Assembly (NCBI RefSeq): GCF_029892095.1
Contig: NZ_JARZAE010000004.1
Span: 1,116,001-1,180,000, forward strand
Reading direction: 5' to 3'
Length of the DNA: 64,000 bases
From: Kitasatospora sp. MAP12-44
Lineage (GTDB): Bacteria; Actinomycetota; Actinomycetes; Streptomycetales; Streptomycetaceae
Shown: in pieces, positions 17,221-26,627 of the stretch
How positions within the stretch are numbered: position 1 is the stretch's first letter
How the letters are laid out: the number at the start of each line of letters is the position of its first letter
Position numbers and translations under genes: made by a program
The notes under the pieces: model-generated
Told to the model about the DNA's origin: nothing
Databases searched by the model: none
What the model saw: the letters and a program-made list of their open reading frames with translations, nothing else

Positions 17221-18941
17221 CCCCCCACGACGCGTTGGCACTGCGGGTGCTCGGCGCCCTGCTCCGCGAGGACGTACTCGGCCTGCGCACCCGCAGCACC
17301 CCCGTGGATCGGGCGGACGGCCGCTGGCTGCGCCTGGACGCCCGGCCGACAGCCGTCTTCGCGCTGGCGGTGGCCCCCGACGGCTTCCAGTGCGAGTACG
17401 CCGTGCGGCGCCCGCTGCTGGAGGTGGACGGAGTCCAACTGACCGACCTGGACGCCATGCTGGCCGCGCTGGCAACAGCGGCCGACCCGGCCGACCGGCC
17501 CGGCCACCTCGCCTTCGCCGAGGAGTGCCGGCAGACCCTGGCCACCATGCTGCTGCACGAGGGGCACCAGCCCGACGTGCACGAGCAGTTGGCCAAGCGC
17601 TACGGCTCGGACCCCGCCGACTGGACGGGTCTGGGCGACAGCCTCGCCTTCGACACCCTGGCCGCCTTCCTCGATCACCCGGTCTACCCGACCGCGCGCG
17701 GCCGATCCGGCCTGACCGACGACCAAGTGGTAGGCTACACACCCGAGTTCCACCCGTCCTTCGAACTACGCTGGCTCGCCGTACCGCAGGGTGCGCTGAC
17801 CGTTCACGGCGACGCGCCGCTACCCGACTGGTGGCCGACCCCCGCCACCCTGGGCCTGAGCCGGCTCGGCGGCGACCACCTCACCATCCCCGTCCACCCC
17901 TTGTCGGTCGGCACGCCGCTCACCCAGGCCCTGGCGCAGGCGGGCCTGACAGGCAGGGCGGTGCTCGCCGAGCGCCCGTACCTGGAGGTCGTCCCGACGC
18001 TCTCCACCCGCACCGTCGCAGTGGCCGCGGACCCCGCCGTCCACCTCAAACTCCCCCTGGCCACCGCCACATTGGGCCTGCGCAACCGCCGCACCATCAA
18101 GCCCGGCACGCTGCGCGACGGCGCGGCCGGACAGCGGCTGCTGGCCGCGGTGATCGAGCGCGAACCCCGCTTCCGGCCCAGCATCCTGCTGGCCGACGAG
18201 CAGTGCTACGCGCACGCCGACCACGAACTCCTGGCGGTCCTGGCCCGGCGCCAACCGGCCTGCCTGGCAGACTCGGTGACGCTTCCGCTGGCCGCGCTGG
18301 CCGCCCCCGCACCGTCCGGCCGGCTGGTCCTCGACCACCTCGCCGACCGGTTCCACGCGGGCGATCCGATCGCCCTCTACGACGACCTGCTCACCCTGCT
18401 GCTCGACTGGCAGACCACCCTCTTCGGCTACGGGATCGCGCTGGAGTCGCACCAGCAGAACACCTCCCTGGTGCTCGACCGGCACGAGGGCCGCACCCGC
18501 ATGCGACTGCTCTACAAGGACAACGACGGCCTACGCGTCCACACTCCGCGCGCGCTCGCCAGGCTGGGCCAACAGTCCCTGGCAGTGCAGGAGTTCGACG
18601 ACGCGCGGATCTTCGGCACGGAAGACCGGGCGCTCACCGACCTGTTCGCCACCATCACCGGCCACCTGTGCACCGCCTCGCTCGCCTTCGCGCTGGCCGA
18701 GCCCGGCCGGTCACCGCTTGAGCACACCCTGGGCCTGCTGCGCGCCCGGCTGACCGAGGCACTGGACCGGCTCGGCCCGGCCGGCGACCCACTGCGCGCC
18801 GCACTGCTGACCGCCGACCGGCTGCCGGTCAAGGCGATGGTCACCGCCGGCACACTGCTCAGCAAGGAGCGTTCGGGCGCGACCGACGTCAACAAGCACT
18901 ACACCACCGGACCCAACTACCTGCTCATGAGCGGCACATGA
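17217..18941 (+). CDS. NIS siderophore synthetase, IucA/IucC family (PvsB-like)
   Basis: 574 residues from a GTG overlapping the previous stop. IucA/IucC landmarks: DHPVYPTARGRSGL followed by YTPEF (substrate and ATP loop), LTIPVHPLS, VHLKLPLATATLGLRNRR, and the active-site strand ALESHQQNTSLVL followed by KDNDG. The C-terminal FhuF-like helical domain ends with KAMVTAGTLLSKER. NIS synthetases adenylate a carboxylate such as citrate or alpha-ketoglutarate and couple it to an amine or alcohol. Position second in the run corresponds to PvsB. ATGA overlap joins it to the exporter. Confidence 0.93.
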   Translation: MTPHDALALRVLGALLREDVLGLRTRSTPVDRADGRWLRLDARPTAVFALAVAPDGFQCEYAVRRPLLEVDGVQLTDLDAMLAALATAADPADRPGHLAFAEECRQTLATMLLHEGHQPDVHEQLAKRYGSDPADWTGLGDSLAFDTLAAFLDHPVYPTARGRSGLTDDQVVGYTPEFHPSFELRWLAVPQGALTVHGDAPLPDWWPTPATLGLSRLGGDHLTIPVHPLSVGTPLTQALAQAGLTGRAVLAERPYLEVVPTLSTRTVAVAADPAVHLKLPLATATLGLRNRRTIKPGTLRDGAAGQRLLAAVIEREPRFRPSILLADEQCYAHADHELLAVLARRQPACLADSVTLPLAALAAPAPSGRLVLDHLADRFHAGDPIALYDDLLTLLLDWQTTLFGYGIALESHQQNTSLVLDRHEGRTRMRLLYKDNDGLRVHTPRALARLGQQSLAVQEFDDARIFGTEDRALTDLFATITGHLCTASLAFALAEPGRSPLEHTLGLLRARLTEALDRLGPAGDPLRAALLTADRLPVKAMVTAGTLLSKERSGATDVNKHYTTGPNYLLMSGT

Positions 18942-20170
18942 GGACCGCTACCGCACTGGCGCCGGCGCTACCCCGCTCGGCGGGCCTGGAGCGCAGCCAG
19001 GTGCACGCCGTCGCGGCCTGCTACTTCGTCGCCTCCTTCGCCGCGCTCGGCCTGCCGCCCTACCTGACGGCGATCCTGCCCGGGCTCGGCGACCCGCACG
19101 GCTCGTGGGCCGGACTGCTCTACATCATGCCCACGGTCTTCAGCGCGCTGGGCGCACCGCTCTGGGGCCGACTGGCCGACCGCTTCGGCCGCAAGCGCCT
19201 GCTGCTGCGCGCCCAACTCGGGCTCAGCGTCTCGTTCCTGCTCGCCGGAGCGGCCGGCAGCCTGTGGTCCTTCGCGCTCGCGCTGGTCCTGCAGGGCTTC
19301 CTCGGCGGCACCTTCGCCGCAACCAACGGCTACCTGGCCGCCGCGCTCGAAGGCCCGCGACTCTCCAAGGCACTCACCCTGATGCAGGGCAGCGCCCGGG
19401 CCTCGCTGGTGGCCGCGCCGATCCTGGTCGGCGCGCTCTCCCCCTGGATATCCCCGCACCGCCAGTACCTGCTGATGGCCGTGCTCCCGCTCGCCGCAGC
19501 CGCCCTGCTGGCCCGGCTGCCCGAACCGGGCCGCCCCCTCGACGCCGCCCCGCGCAGCGACGCGGCGCCCACCACACCAGCAGTCGCTCCCGTCCCGATC
19601 TCCCTACGCCCGCTCTACCTCTACGAGTTCGCATTCGTCTTCGCCACCATCATCTCCTTCCCCTATCTGATCGCGCTGGTCGACCAGCGCCTGCCGGGGG
19701 TCGACCCGACCGTCTCCGGCCTGCTCTTCGCCTTGCCGCACCTGTGCTACCTGCTCTTCGCCTCGCGCGTGCACAGCGCCTTCGCGCACCGGCCGCACAC
19801 CGGTCTCGCGCTCGGCTTCGCGCTCGTCGCGGCAGGCCTGGCCGGGCACGGCCCGGCGCACTCGCTGGCCGCGTTCGTGCTGGCCCGCGCGGTGCTCGGC
19901 GCGGGTCTCACGCTCGGCCTGGTCTGCCTGTCGGTGCTGGCCGCCGACGCGGCCCGCGGCCGACCGCCCGGCCGGATGTTCGGCACCCTCGAACTCATCT
20001 CCAAGGGCGGCGCGGTGGCCGCCGGCGTGGTCGCCATGCTGGTCAACGCCGGCTACGGCGCGGCCGCACCCGTCCTGGTCGGCACCGCCGCCGCGCTGGT
20101 CACCGCGCTGGTCACCGCACTGGCCACCACCGTCCCCCGTCTGCTCGCCCACTCCCGTTGGAGCCGCTGA
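18938..20170 (+). CDS. MFS siderophore exporter (PvsC-like)
   Basis: 410 residues with about twelve hydrophobic segments. The MFS loop 2-3 motif is clear (PLWGRLADRFGRKRLLLRAQ). It begins inside the stop of the upstream NIS gene (ATGA) and its own stop shares a base with the next ATG. Embedded between two NIS synthetase genes, it most likely secretes the finished desferri-siderophore, as PvsC does in the vibrioferrin operon. Confidence 0.92.
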   Translation: MRTATALAPALPRSAGLERSQVHAVAACYFVASFAALGLPPYLTAILPGLGDPHGSWAGLLYIMPTVFSALGAPLWGRLADRFGRKRLLLRAQLGLSVSFLLAGAAGSLWSFALALVLQGFLGGTFAATNGYLAAALEGPRLSKALTLMQGSARASLVAAPILVGALSPWISPHRQYLLMAVLPLAAAALLARLPEPGRPLDAAPRSDAAPTTPAVAPVPISLRPLYLYEFAFVFATIISFPYLIALVDQRLPGVDPTVSGLLFALPHLCYLLFASRVHSAFAHRPHTGLALGFALVAAGLAGHGPAHSLAAFVLARAVLGAGLTLGLVCLSVLAADAARGRPPGRMFGTLELISKGGAVAAGVVAMLVNAGYGAAAPVLVGTAAALVTALVTALATTVPRLLAHSRWSR

Positions 20171-21978
20171 TGTCCGCTCTCCCGCTGCCCGCGCCCCGCG
20201 AACTGCCCACCCCTGACGAGGCGGTGGCGCACACCCTGCTCAACTGCCTGCTGCGCGAGGTCTCCGGGCCCGAGCGCCAGACGGCCGTCACGGCCGGTCG
20301 GCTGCTGATCCGGCTGCCCCGGCGCGGGGTGCTGCTGCGGGTGGCGCTGCGCCGCACCTCGCTGCTCGGCGCACACCGCTTCCGCGGCCCGGTCTACGAG
20401 GAAGTCGCGGACGGCTGGCGCGAGTTGGACTGGCGCGAGCTGGCCGAGCACGCCCAGGGCGAGCTGACGCTGCGCACCGGGGTGGGCAACAAGGAGTTCC
20501 TGGCCCAGCTGGCCTCCAGCCACCAGGGCATCGCGACCGCGCTGGCCGGCCGTCCGGCACCCGGCGCCGAGCGCTATCTGGAGTCCGAGCAGGCGCTGCT
20601 GCTCGGCCACCGCTTCCACCCCGCGCCCAAGTCCCGCTCGGCCGGCCCGGAGGCCTGGGCCGCTTACGCGCCGGAGGCCCGGGCCGTCTTCGCACTGCGC
20701 TACCTCGCGGTGCGCGAGCACCTGCTCGCCGAACAGAGCACCGACCCGGCCGCCACCGCCCTGCTGGACGGCCTCCTGAGCAGCAGCGAACTCCCGCCCG
20801 GCTACCGCCTGTTGCCCGCGCACCCATGGCAGTACGAGCTGCTGCGCGACAACCCCGCCCTGCTGGCCGCGATCGAGCGCGGCGACGTGCTCGACCTGGG
20901 CACCGGCGGACCGCGGTTCGCCGCCACCGCCTCCGTCCGCACCCTGCACGGCGCGGGCGCCTTCCTCAAGTTCAGCCTGAATGTGCGGATCACCAACTGC
21001 CTGCGCAAGAACGCCGCTTACGAGCTCACCGGCGCCGTCGAGCTGACCCGCCTCCTCGAGCCCGCGCTCGCCGATCTGGCCGAGCGCTTCCCGGCAGCCG
21101 CGATGCTGCGCGAGCCGGCCTTCCGCACCCTGGCCCTGCCGGGCCCGGACGGCACCCCGGACACCACGCTCTTCGAGGGCTTCGGCCTGATCGTCCGCGA
21201 GGACCTGACGGCCCGGCTGCGCCCGGGGCTCACCCCGCTGCTGGCAGCCGCCGTCGCCGACGAGTACCCGACCAGCTCCGCGCACATCTCCCGGCTGCTG
21301 GCGGGCGCCGGCCCGCAGGAGCTGCTCGGCTGGTGGGCGGGCTACCTGCGGCTGCTCCTGCCGCCGGTGCTGGCCGCCTACTTCGACCACGGCGTGGTGC
21401 TGGAGCCGCACCTGCAGAACGTGCTGATCGGAGTGGACGCCGCCGGCCGGCCGGCCCAGGTGCTCTTCCGCGACCTGGAGGGCACCAAGCTCGTCCCGGA
21501 GCGCAACGCCGCGCTGCTGGCCCAGTTGCCGCCCGAGGTGGCCGGCCCGATCGGCTACGACGCGCAGCGCGGCTGGGACCGGGTGGTCTACTGCCTGCTG
21601 GTCAACCACGTCTCCGAGCTGCTGGCCGCCCTCGCCGACCAGGCCCCGCAGCTCGAAGCGGAGCTCTGGGAGCTGGTCCGCTCGACCCTGCAGGGCTACG
21701 CCGACGAGCACGGCTGCCCGCCGCGGCTCAGCGCGCTGCTCGCGGGCGTGCCACTGCCGGCCAAGGCCAACCTGCTGACCCGCTGGGAACGCAAGGCCGA
21801 CCGCGAGGCCGACTACGTCCGACTGCCCTCGCCGTTCGCCACCGACGTGCCCGCCCAGGCCCCCCGCACCCCCGCGCCGGGACGGCTGCACAGCCGGATC
21901 GCCGCCCCCGCCCACCTGCCCACCCGCACCCCCGCGCGGAGCACCCAGATCGCCCGGAGCACCCGGAGCGCCCGGTGA
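20170..21978 (+). CDS. NIS siderophore synthetase, IucA/IucC family (PvsD-like)
   Basis: 602 residues, ATG sharing one base with the upstream stop (TGATG). Canonical NIS motifs: LLGHRFHPAPKSRSG (GHPxHPxxKxRxG type), LLPAHPWQYE, SVRTLHGAGAFLKFSLNVRI followed by TNCLRKN, VVLEPHLQNVLI and FRDLEGTKL. It is more canonical than the first synthetase. In the vibrioferrin pathway PvsD is the NIS enzyme that couples citrate to serine; the same role is inferred here. The last 50 residues are Pro/Arg/Thr-rich and probably disordered. GTGA overlap links it to the decarboxylase. Confidence 0.93.
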   Translation: MSALPLPAPRELPTPDEAVAHTLLNCLLREVSGPERQTAVTAGRLLIRLPRRGVLLRVALRRTSLLGAHRFRGPVYEEVADGWRELDWRELAEHAQGELTLRTGVGNKEFLAQLASSHQGIATALAGRPAPGAERYLESEQALLLGHRFHPAPKSRSAGPEAWAAYAPEARAVFALRYLAVREHLLAEQSTDPAATALLDGLLSSSELPPGYRLLPAHPWQYELLRDNPALLAAIERGDVLDLGTGGPRFAATASVRTLHGAGAFLKFSLNVRITNCLRKNAAYELTGAVELTRLLEPALADLAERFPAAAMLREPAFRTLALPGPDGTPDTTLFEGFGLIVREDLTARLRPGLTPLLAAAVADEYPTSSAHISRLLAGAGPQELLGWWAGYLRLLLPPVLAAYFDHGVVLEPHLQNVLIGVDAAGRPAQVLFRDLEGTKLVPERNAALLAQLPPEVAGPIGYDAQRGWDRVVYCLLVNHVSELLAALADQAPQLEAELWELVRSTLQGYADEHGCPPRLSALLAGVPLPAKANLLTRWERKADREADYVRLPSPFATDVPAQAPRTPAPGRLHSRIAAPAHLPTRTPARSTQIARSTRSAR

Positions 21979-23180
21979 ACCCCACCCCCGCCGTCCTGGC
22001 CCGCGCCCGGGCGCTGGCCCCCGACGCCCTGCCCGCCTACCTCTACGACCTCGCGGCACTGAGCCGCCACGCGGCCGCCGTACGGGCGGCGCTGCCCGAG
22101 CGGGTCGAGCTGTACTACGCCGCCAAGGCCAACCCGGCGCCGCCGCTACTGAGCGCCCTGCATAACGCGGTGGACGGCTACGAGGTCTCCTCCGGAGGCG
22201 AGTTGGCCCATGTCGCGGCCGCCGTCCCGGGCGCCCGGCTGGCCTTCGGCGGCCCGGGCAAGACAGCCGAGGAGATGACCGTCGCGCTGCGCCTGGGCGT
22301 GCACCGCTGGCACCTGGAGAGCGAGCAGGAACTGCACCGGCTGGCGGCCCTGTTGGCACCGACCCCCGACGTGGTGGTCGACGTGCTGCTGCGGGTCAAC
22401 CTGCCGATCGGCTCGGGCGCGCTGGACGGCGTCGCGCTGGCGATGGGCGGTCGGCCCACACCGTTCGGCCTGGACCCCGAACAGGTCGAGCGCTGCGCCC
22501 GGCTGCTCGCCGAGCCGCGCTTTCGCCAACTGCGGCTGCGCGGCGTGCACGCCCACCTGGCGAGCGGCCTGGACGCCCCCGAGCAGCTCGCCGTGGCGGC
22601 CCGGATCATCGACTGGGCCGCCGAACTGACGAATCGTCACCAGATTGCCAAACCCGAGGTCAACGTCGGCGGCGGGATGGCCGTCGACTACGCGGACCCG
22701 TCCGCGCGCTTCGACTGGTCCGCGTTCGGCGCGGGCCTGGCCGGACTGCTGGAGCGCCACCCCGGCCTGCGGCTGCGGATCGAACCGGGCCGCGCCCTGA
22801 GCGCGTACTGCGGCTGGTACGCGACGGAGGTGCTGGAGGTGAAGCACAGCCACGGCGAGGAGTTCGCGGTGGTCCGCGGCGGCACCCACCACCTGCGCAC
22901 CCCCGCCACCCGCGGGCACGACCAGCCCTTCGCCGTCCTGCCGGTCGACGCCTGGCCGCACCCCTGGCCCCGCCCGCGGGTGCGCAGCGGCCGGGCCACC
23001 CTGGCCGGCCAGCTCTGCACGCCCAAGGACGTCCTCGCGCACCGCGCCCCGGTGGCCGCCCTGCGCGCGGGCGACCGGGTGGTCTTCCACCTGGCCGGCG
23101 CGTACGCCTGGAACATCTCGCACCACGACTTCCTGATGCACCCCCACCCGGGCTTCCACTACCTGGACCGGCCCGAGTGA
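21975..23180 (+). CDS. PLP-dependent fold-III decarboxylase (PvsE/SbnH-like)
   Basis: 401 residues from GTG 21975. Fold type III (alanine racemase/DapDC) features: PLP Lys51 in YYAAKANP, the EVSSGGEL and FGGPGK loops, a GVHAHLASG strand, the glycine-rich phosphate loop VNVGGGMAVDY, EPGRALSAYCG, and the dimer-interface Cys in LCTPKDVL. Relatives in siderophore operons decarboxylate a citryl-amino acid intermediate: citryl-serine in vibrioferrin (PvsE), citryl-diaminopropionate in staphyloferrin B (SbnH). It is the last gene of the operon; the terminator hairpin includes its stop codon. Confidence 0.92.
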   Translation: MNPTPAVLARARALAPDALPAYLYDLAALSRHAAAVRAALPERVELYYAAKANPAPPLLSALHNAVDGYEVSSGGELAHVAAAVPGARLAFGGPGKTAEEMTVALRLGVHRWHLESEQELHRLAALLAPTPDVVVDVLLRVNLPIGSGALDGVALAMGGRPTPFGLDPEQVERCARLLAEPRFRQLRLRGVHAHLASGLDAPEQLAVAARIIDWAAELTNRHQIAKPEVNVGGGMAVDYADPSARFDWSAFGAGLAGLLERHPGLRLRIEPGRALSAYCGWYATEVLEVKHSHGEEFAVVRGGTHHLRTPATRGHDQPFAVLPVDAWPHPWPRPRVRSGRATLAGQLCTPKDVLAHRAPVAALRAGDRVVFHLAGAYAWNISHHDFLMHPHPGFHYLDRPE

Positions 23181-23225
23181 CGACAGAGCCCCCGGCGCAC
23201 CGAGCGCCGGGGGCTCTGTCGTCAC
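23177..23225. terminator. Strong bidirectional hairpin terminator
   Basis: Perfect inverted repeat with 22-base arms (23177-23198, 23204-23225) around an ACCGA loop. It contains the decarboxylase stop codon and lies 11 bases past the stop of the convergent sugar permease gene (23236), so it can end both operons. Confidence 0.92.
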
Positions 23226-23235
23226 TGACCGAGGG

Positions 23236-24570
23236 CTACGCGCGCCCGGCCGCCCGCTGGGTGCGACGGGAGAGCGAGTCGATCACCACGGCCGCCAGCA
23301 GCACCGCGCCGGTGACGATGAACTGGATCGCGTTGCTCAGCCCCTGGATGTTCATGCCCGACTGGATCGAGCCGATCACCAGCGCACCGAGCAGCGCCGA
23401 CCAGGTCTTGCCGCGCCCGCCGAAGAGGCTGGTGCCGCCGATGACGGCCGCCGCGATGCTGTTCATCAGCAGGTTGCCGCCGCCGGAGGTCTGACTGGCC
23501 GACTGGATCTGCGCAGCCAGGAAGAGACCGCCGACCGCCGCCATGGTCGAGCAGATCATGAAGACCGAGATCCGGGTCCAGGAGACGTTGATACCGGCTC
23601 GCCGGGCGCCCTCGATATTGCCGCCCAGCGCGAAGATCCGCCGCCCGTAGGTGGTGCGGCGCAGCACGAAGTCCAGCACCACGATGAAGATCAGGAAGAC
23701 CAGCAGCGCCAGCGGCAGGCCCTTGTACTGGTTGAGCGTGTACGCCACCACGAAGGAGACCGCCGCGAGCAGCACGGTGCGCACCGCGATGTCGGCCGGC
23801 GGCCGGAACGGCACGCCCGCGCGCCGGCGCCGGTTGGCGTCGAAGAGCATCGATCCGAGGAAGAGCAGCACACCGACCGCGGCCAGCCCGTAGGCCGCGA
23901 TCTGCTGCCCGTAGATGGTGCTGTAGAGCCGCGAGACGATGTCGTGGCCGGAGAGGTTGACCGTGCCGTTGGCGCCCAGGATCTGCAGCATCACGCCGTT
24001 CCAGGCCAGGTTTCCGGCCAGGGTGACCACGAAGGCCGGCACGCCGACCTTGGCGAAGAACAGGCCCTGGATCAGACCGACCACCGCGCCGCCGACCAGC
24101 GCCGCCAGCAGCGCGACCCACTGGTTGACGCCGTGCGTGACCTCCAGCACCGCGTAGATCGCCGCGCACAGGCCGCTGACCGAGCCGACCGAGAGGTCGA
24201 TCTCGCCCAGCAGCAGCACGAAGACGACACCGATCGCGATCATGCCGGTGCCGACGATCTGCTGCGAGAGGTTGGAGAGGTTCTGCGCCGACAGGAAGCT
24301 GCTGTTCAGGCTGCCGAAGACGGCCCAGATGACGATCAGCGCGAGCACCACGGGCAACGAGCCCAGCTCGCCGCTGCCGATCCGGCGGCGGAACTCGCCC
24401 AGGTAGCCGGCCACGCCGTGCTCGCGGACGATCAGCCGCGGGTCGACGACCGGCGCCGCCCCCGGCGCCACCGGGACGGGGGCGTTGACGCCGCCGGTGG
24501 ACATGTGGTCCTCGGGCAGGTCGGCGCGGTGGAACCCGTCGTCCCCCGGGGTGTTGTGGTCGCTGCTCAC
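23236..24570 (-). CDS. Sugar ABC transporter permease (XylH/RbsC family)
   Basis: 444 residues from a GTG overlapping the ATPase stop (GTGA), preceded by GGAGGG. A hydrophilic N-terminal tail of about 90 residues leads to about ten membrane helices with family motifs: LLLGEIDLSVGSV, GVPAFVVTLAGNLAWNG, RRIFALGGNIEGARRAGI and AAAVIGGTSLFGGRGK, typical of the xylose/ribose BPD_transp_2 family. Together with the upstream ATPase and binding lipoprotein it makes a xylose-type importer. The exact sugar cannot be read from the sequence. Confidence 0.93.
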   Translation of the reverse strand: MSSDHNTPGDDGFHRADLPEDHMSTGGVNAPVPVAPGAAPVVDPRLIVREHGVAGYLGEFRRRIGSGELGSLPVVLALIVIWAVFGSLNSSFLSAQNLSNLSQQIVGTGMIAIGVVFVLLLGEIDLSVGSVSGLCAAIYAVLEVTHGVNQWVALLAALVGGAVVGLIQGLFFAKVGVPAFVVTLAGNLAWNGVMLQILGANGTVNLSGHDIVSRLYSTIYGQQIAAYGLAAVGVLLFLGSMLFDANRRRRAGVPFRPPADIAVRTVLLAAVSFVVAYTLNQYKGLPLALLVFLIFIVVLDFVLRRTTYGRRIFALGGNIEGARRAGINVSWTRISVFMICSTMAAVGGLFLAAQIQSASQTSGGGNLLMNSIAAAVIGGTSLFGGRGKTWSALLGALVIGSIQSGMNIQGLSNAIQFIVTGAVLLAAVVIDSLSRRTQRAAGRA

Positions 24571-25361
24571 TCGTTGCCCTCCGTGCCACGGGCCTGACGG
24601 CGGGTCACGGCGTTGTCCGTGGCGCCGGTGATGGCGGAGATGATCTCTTCCTGGCTGGTCGAGCGCCGGTCGAAGACGCCGTTGTTGCGGCCCAGGCGCA
24701 GCACCGCGACCTGGTCCGCGACGGCCATCACGTCGGCCATGTTGTGGCTGATCAGGATCACCCCGAGGCCCCGGTCGCGCAACCGCTCCACCAGGTCGAG
24801 GACCTGCGCGGTCTGCTCCACGCCGAGGGCCGCGGTGGGTTCGTCGAGGATGACGACCTTGGGCTCGCCGATCAGCGAGCGGGCGATGGCGACGGTCTGC
24901 CGCTGCCCGCCGGAGAGCGAGGCCATCGGGATCCGCACGCTGGGGATCCGGATCGAGAGCGTGCTGAGCAGCTCCCGCGAGCGCTTCTCCATCTCGACCT
25001 CGTCGAGCACGCCGAAGCGCCGGATCTCCCGGCCGAGGAAGAGGTTGCCCACCACGTCCAGGTTGTCGCAGAGCGCCAGGTCCTGGTAGACGGTGGCGAT
25101 GCCGAGCTGCTGGGCGTCCTGCGGCCGGTGGATGGCCACCGGCCGCCCCATCCACTCGATGACGCCCTCGTCCGGTTGGTTCACCCCGGCGACCGACTTG
25201 ACCAGCGTGGACTTGCCGGCGCCGTTGTCGCCCACCAGGGCGACCACCTGGCCCGCCGGGACCTCCAACTCGATGTCGGTGAGCGCCTGGACGGCACCGA
25301 ACCGCTTGGAGATCCCGCGCAGTGCCAGGACCGGCCCGGCTGCCGTGGATGGGACTGTCAC
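24567..25361 (-). CDS. Sugar ABC transporter ATPase, single-domain XylG-like
   Basis: 264 residues from GTG 25361, chosen because AAGGGAG lies nine bases upstream; a TTG at 25370 is the alternative. Walker A GDNGAGKST, Q-loop VYQDLALCDNL, signature SLSGGQRQTVAIARSL, Walker B VVILDEPTAALG, switch His in ILISHNMADV. XylG and RbsA usually carry two ATPase domains in about 500 residues. This is a single-domain version, which would act as a homodimer, as seen in actinobacterial xylose-type systems. Confidence 0.93.
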   Translation of the reverse strand: MTVPSTAAGPVLALRGISKRFGAVQALTDIELEVPAGQVVALVGDNGAGKSTLVKSVAGVNQPDEGVIEWMGRPVAIHRPQDAQQLGIATVYQDLALCDNLDVVGNLFLGREIRRFGVLDEVEMEKRSRELLSTLSIRIPSVRIPMASLSGGQRQTVAIARSLIGEPKVVILDEPTAALGVEQTAQVLDLVERLRDRGLGVILISHNMADVMAVADQVAVLRLGRNNGVFDRRSTSQEEIISAITGATDNAVTRRQARGTEGNE

Positions 25362-25385
25362 GGGTACCAACTCCCTTGTCCGACC

Positions 25386-25421
25386 GGGGGAACGGACTAC
25401 TGAGGGGGAACGGACTACTGA
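25386..25421. repeat. Perfect 18-bp tandem duplication at a stop codon
   Basis: GGGGGAACGGACTACTGA occurs twice head to tail (25386-25403 and 25404-25421). The second copy contains the stop of the binding-protein gene on the minus strand; the first lies just beyond it. It looks like a simple slippage duplication in the 3' untranslated spacer between the binding-protein and ATPase genes. Confidence 0.85.
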
Positions 25422-26524
25422 AGGCCGGCGGCGGTGCAGGCCGAGGCGTACTGCGGCGTGCAGATCTCGGCCACCGTGTAGAGGCCGTCGGCGACCACCG
25501 TGGTCTTGATGTTGTCCTTGGTCAGCACGATCGGGGTGATCAGCTCCGAGGGCACCGACTGCCCGCTGCCGCTGGTCGCGGTGGTCGGCGTCGCGGAGGC
25601 GGGCACCGGCTGGCCCTGGGCCAGCGCGACCGCCATCGTCCCGGCGGTGTCGGCCTCCGGCTTGTACGGCTTGTAGATGGACATCGTCTGGGTGTCCACC
25701 AGGATCCGCTGCACCGCGTCCAGCTGGGCGTCCTGCCCAGTCAGCGGCACCTTCAGGTTCGCCGCGCTCAGCGCGGTGGCGATGCCGGCCGCCATGCCGT
25801 CGTTGGCGGAGTAGACGCCCACCACGTTGGGCCCGCCGATCGCGGTGATACCCGCGGCGGCCTCCTGGTTGGCGTTGTTGGGGTCCCAGTTCGGGGTGTC
25901 GTACTCCTTGCCGATGGTGAGCTTGCCGTCGATCGCGCTGTGCGCGCCCTGCTTGAACTGCGCGGCGTTCGGGTCGGTCGGCGAGCCATTGATCATGATG
26001 ATCTTGCCGGTGGAGGCCTTGCTGCCGACCGCGGCCACCAGCGCCGACCCCTGCAGCTCGCCGACCTTGACGTTGTCGAACGAGACATAGGCGTCCACCG
26101 GCCCCTGCGCCAGCCGGTCGTAGGCGACCACCTTGACGCCCGCGTCATGCGCCTTCTGCACGGAGGACTGGATCGCCTTGGCGTCCACCGCGTCCACGAT
26201 CAGCACCTTGTCGCCCTTGGTCAGGGCGGTGTCCACCTGGGTCTGCTGGGTGGTCGCGTCCTGGTTCGCGTTGTAGTAGTCGATCTGCGCGTTCGGGTCC
26301 AGGGACTTGATCTGCGCCTCGATCAGCGGCTTGTCGAACTGCTCGTAGCGGGTGGTCTTGGTCTCCGGCAGCAGCAGCCCGATCTTGATCGCCGCGGTGG
26401 ACGATCCGCCCGAGGCGGTCGAGCCGCCGGAGGAGGACTGCTTCGCGCTGCTGCACGAGGCGGTGACGAGGGCGAGGGAAACCACCGTGGCCGCGATGGC
26501 GGCACGAGAAAGGCCGAGCTTCAA
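25415..26524 (-). CDS. Sugar-binding lipoprotein (XylF-like)
   Basis: 369 residues from TTG 26524; GGAGG seven bases upstream decides this start over the longer frame to 26590. The lipoprotein signal ends LVTASC. The type I periplasmic-binding fold is visible: IKIGLLLPETKTTRYEQFDK, VDTALTKGDKVLIVDAVDAK, GVKVVAYDRL, IIMINGSPTDPNA, VVGVYSANDGMAAGI and LTGQDAQLDAVQRIL, all typical of XylF. It delivers a pentose-type sugar to the permease encoded downstream. The first gene of the three-gene operon, likely highly expressed. Confidence 0.93.
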   Translation of the reverse strand: MKLGLSRAAIAATVVSLALVTASCSSAKQSSSGGSTASGGSSTAAIKIGLLLPETKTTRYEQFDKPLIEAQIKSLDPNAQIDYYNANQDATTQQTQVDTALTKGDKVLIVDAVDAKAIQSSVQKAHDAGVKVVAYDRLAQGPVDAYVSFDNVKVGELQGSALVAAVGSKASTGKIIMINGSPTDPNAAQFKQGAHSAIDGKLTIGKEYDTPNWDPNNANQEAAAGITAIGGPNVVGVYSANDGMAAGIATALSAANLKVPLTGQDAQLDAVQRILVDTQTMSIYKPYKPEADTAGTMAVALAQGQPVPASATPTTATSGSGQSVPSELITPIVLTKDNIKTTVVADGLYTVAEICTPQYASACTAAGLQ

Positions 26525-26627
26525 GGGAACGCCTCCAGACGTCGGGCCCCCCGGGCTCCGAGTCTCTGACGCCCCGTCGGTTCCTGCCACCGGTGCTCGG
26601 CCGAATGTGCGTGCCGGTCCCCCGCAG

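Noticed and set aside
20053..22359. 768-codon minus-strand frame opposite the second NIS synthetase and decarboxylase
   Set aside because: No motifs; the plus strand carries unmistakable IucA/IucC and PLP-decarboxylase signatures.
23177..23225. CRISPR-like or phage attachment repeat
   Set aside because: It is a single perfect hairpin between convergent operons, best explained as a terminator; no CRISPR array or att duplication was seen in the window.
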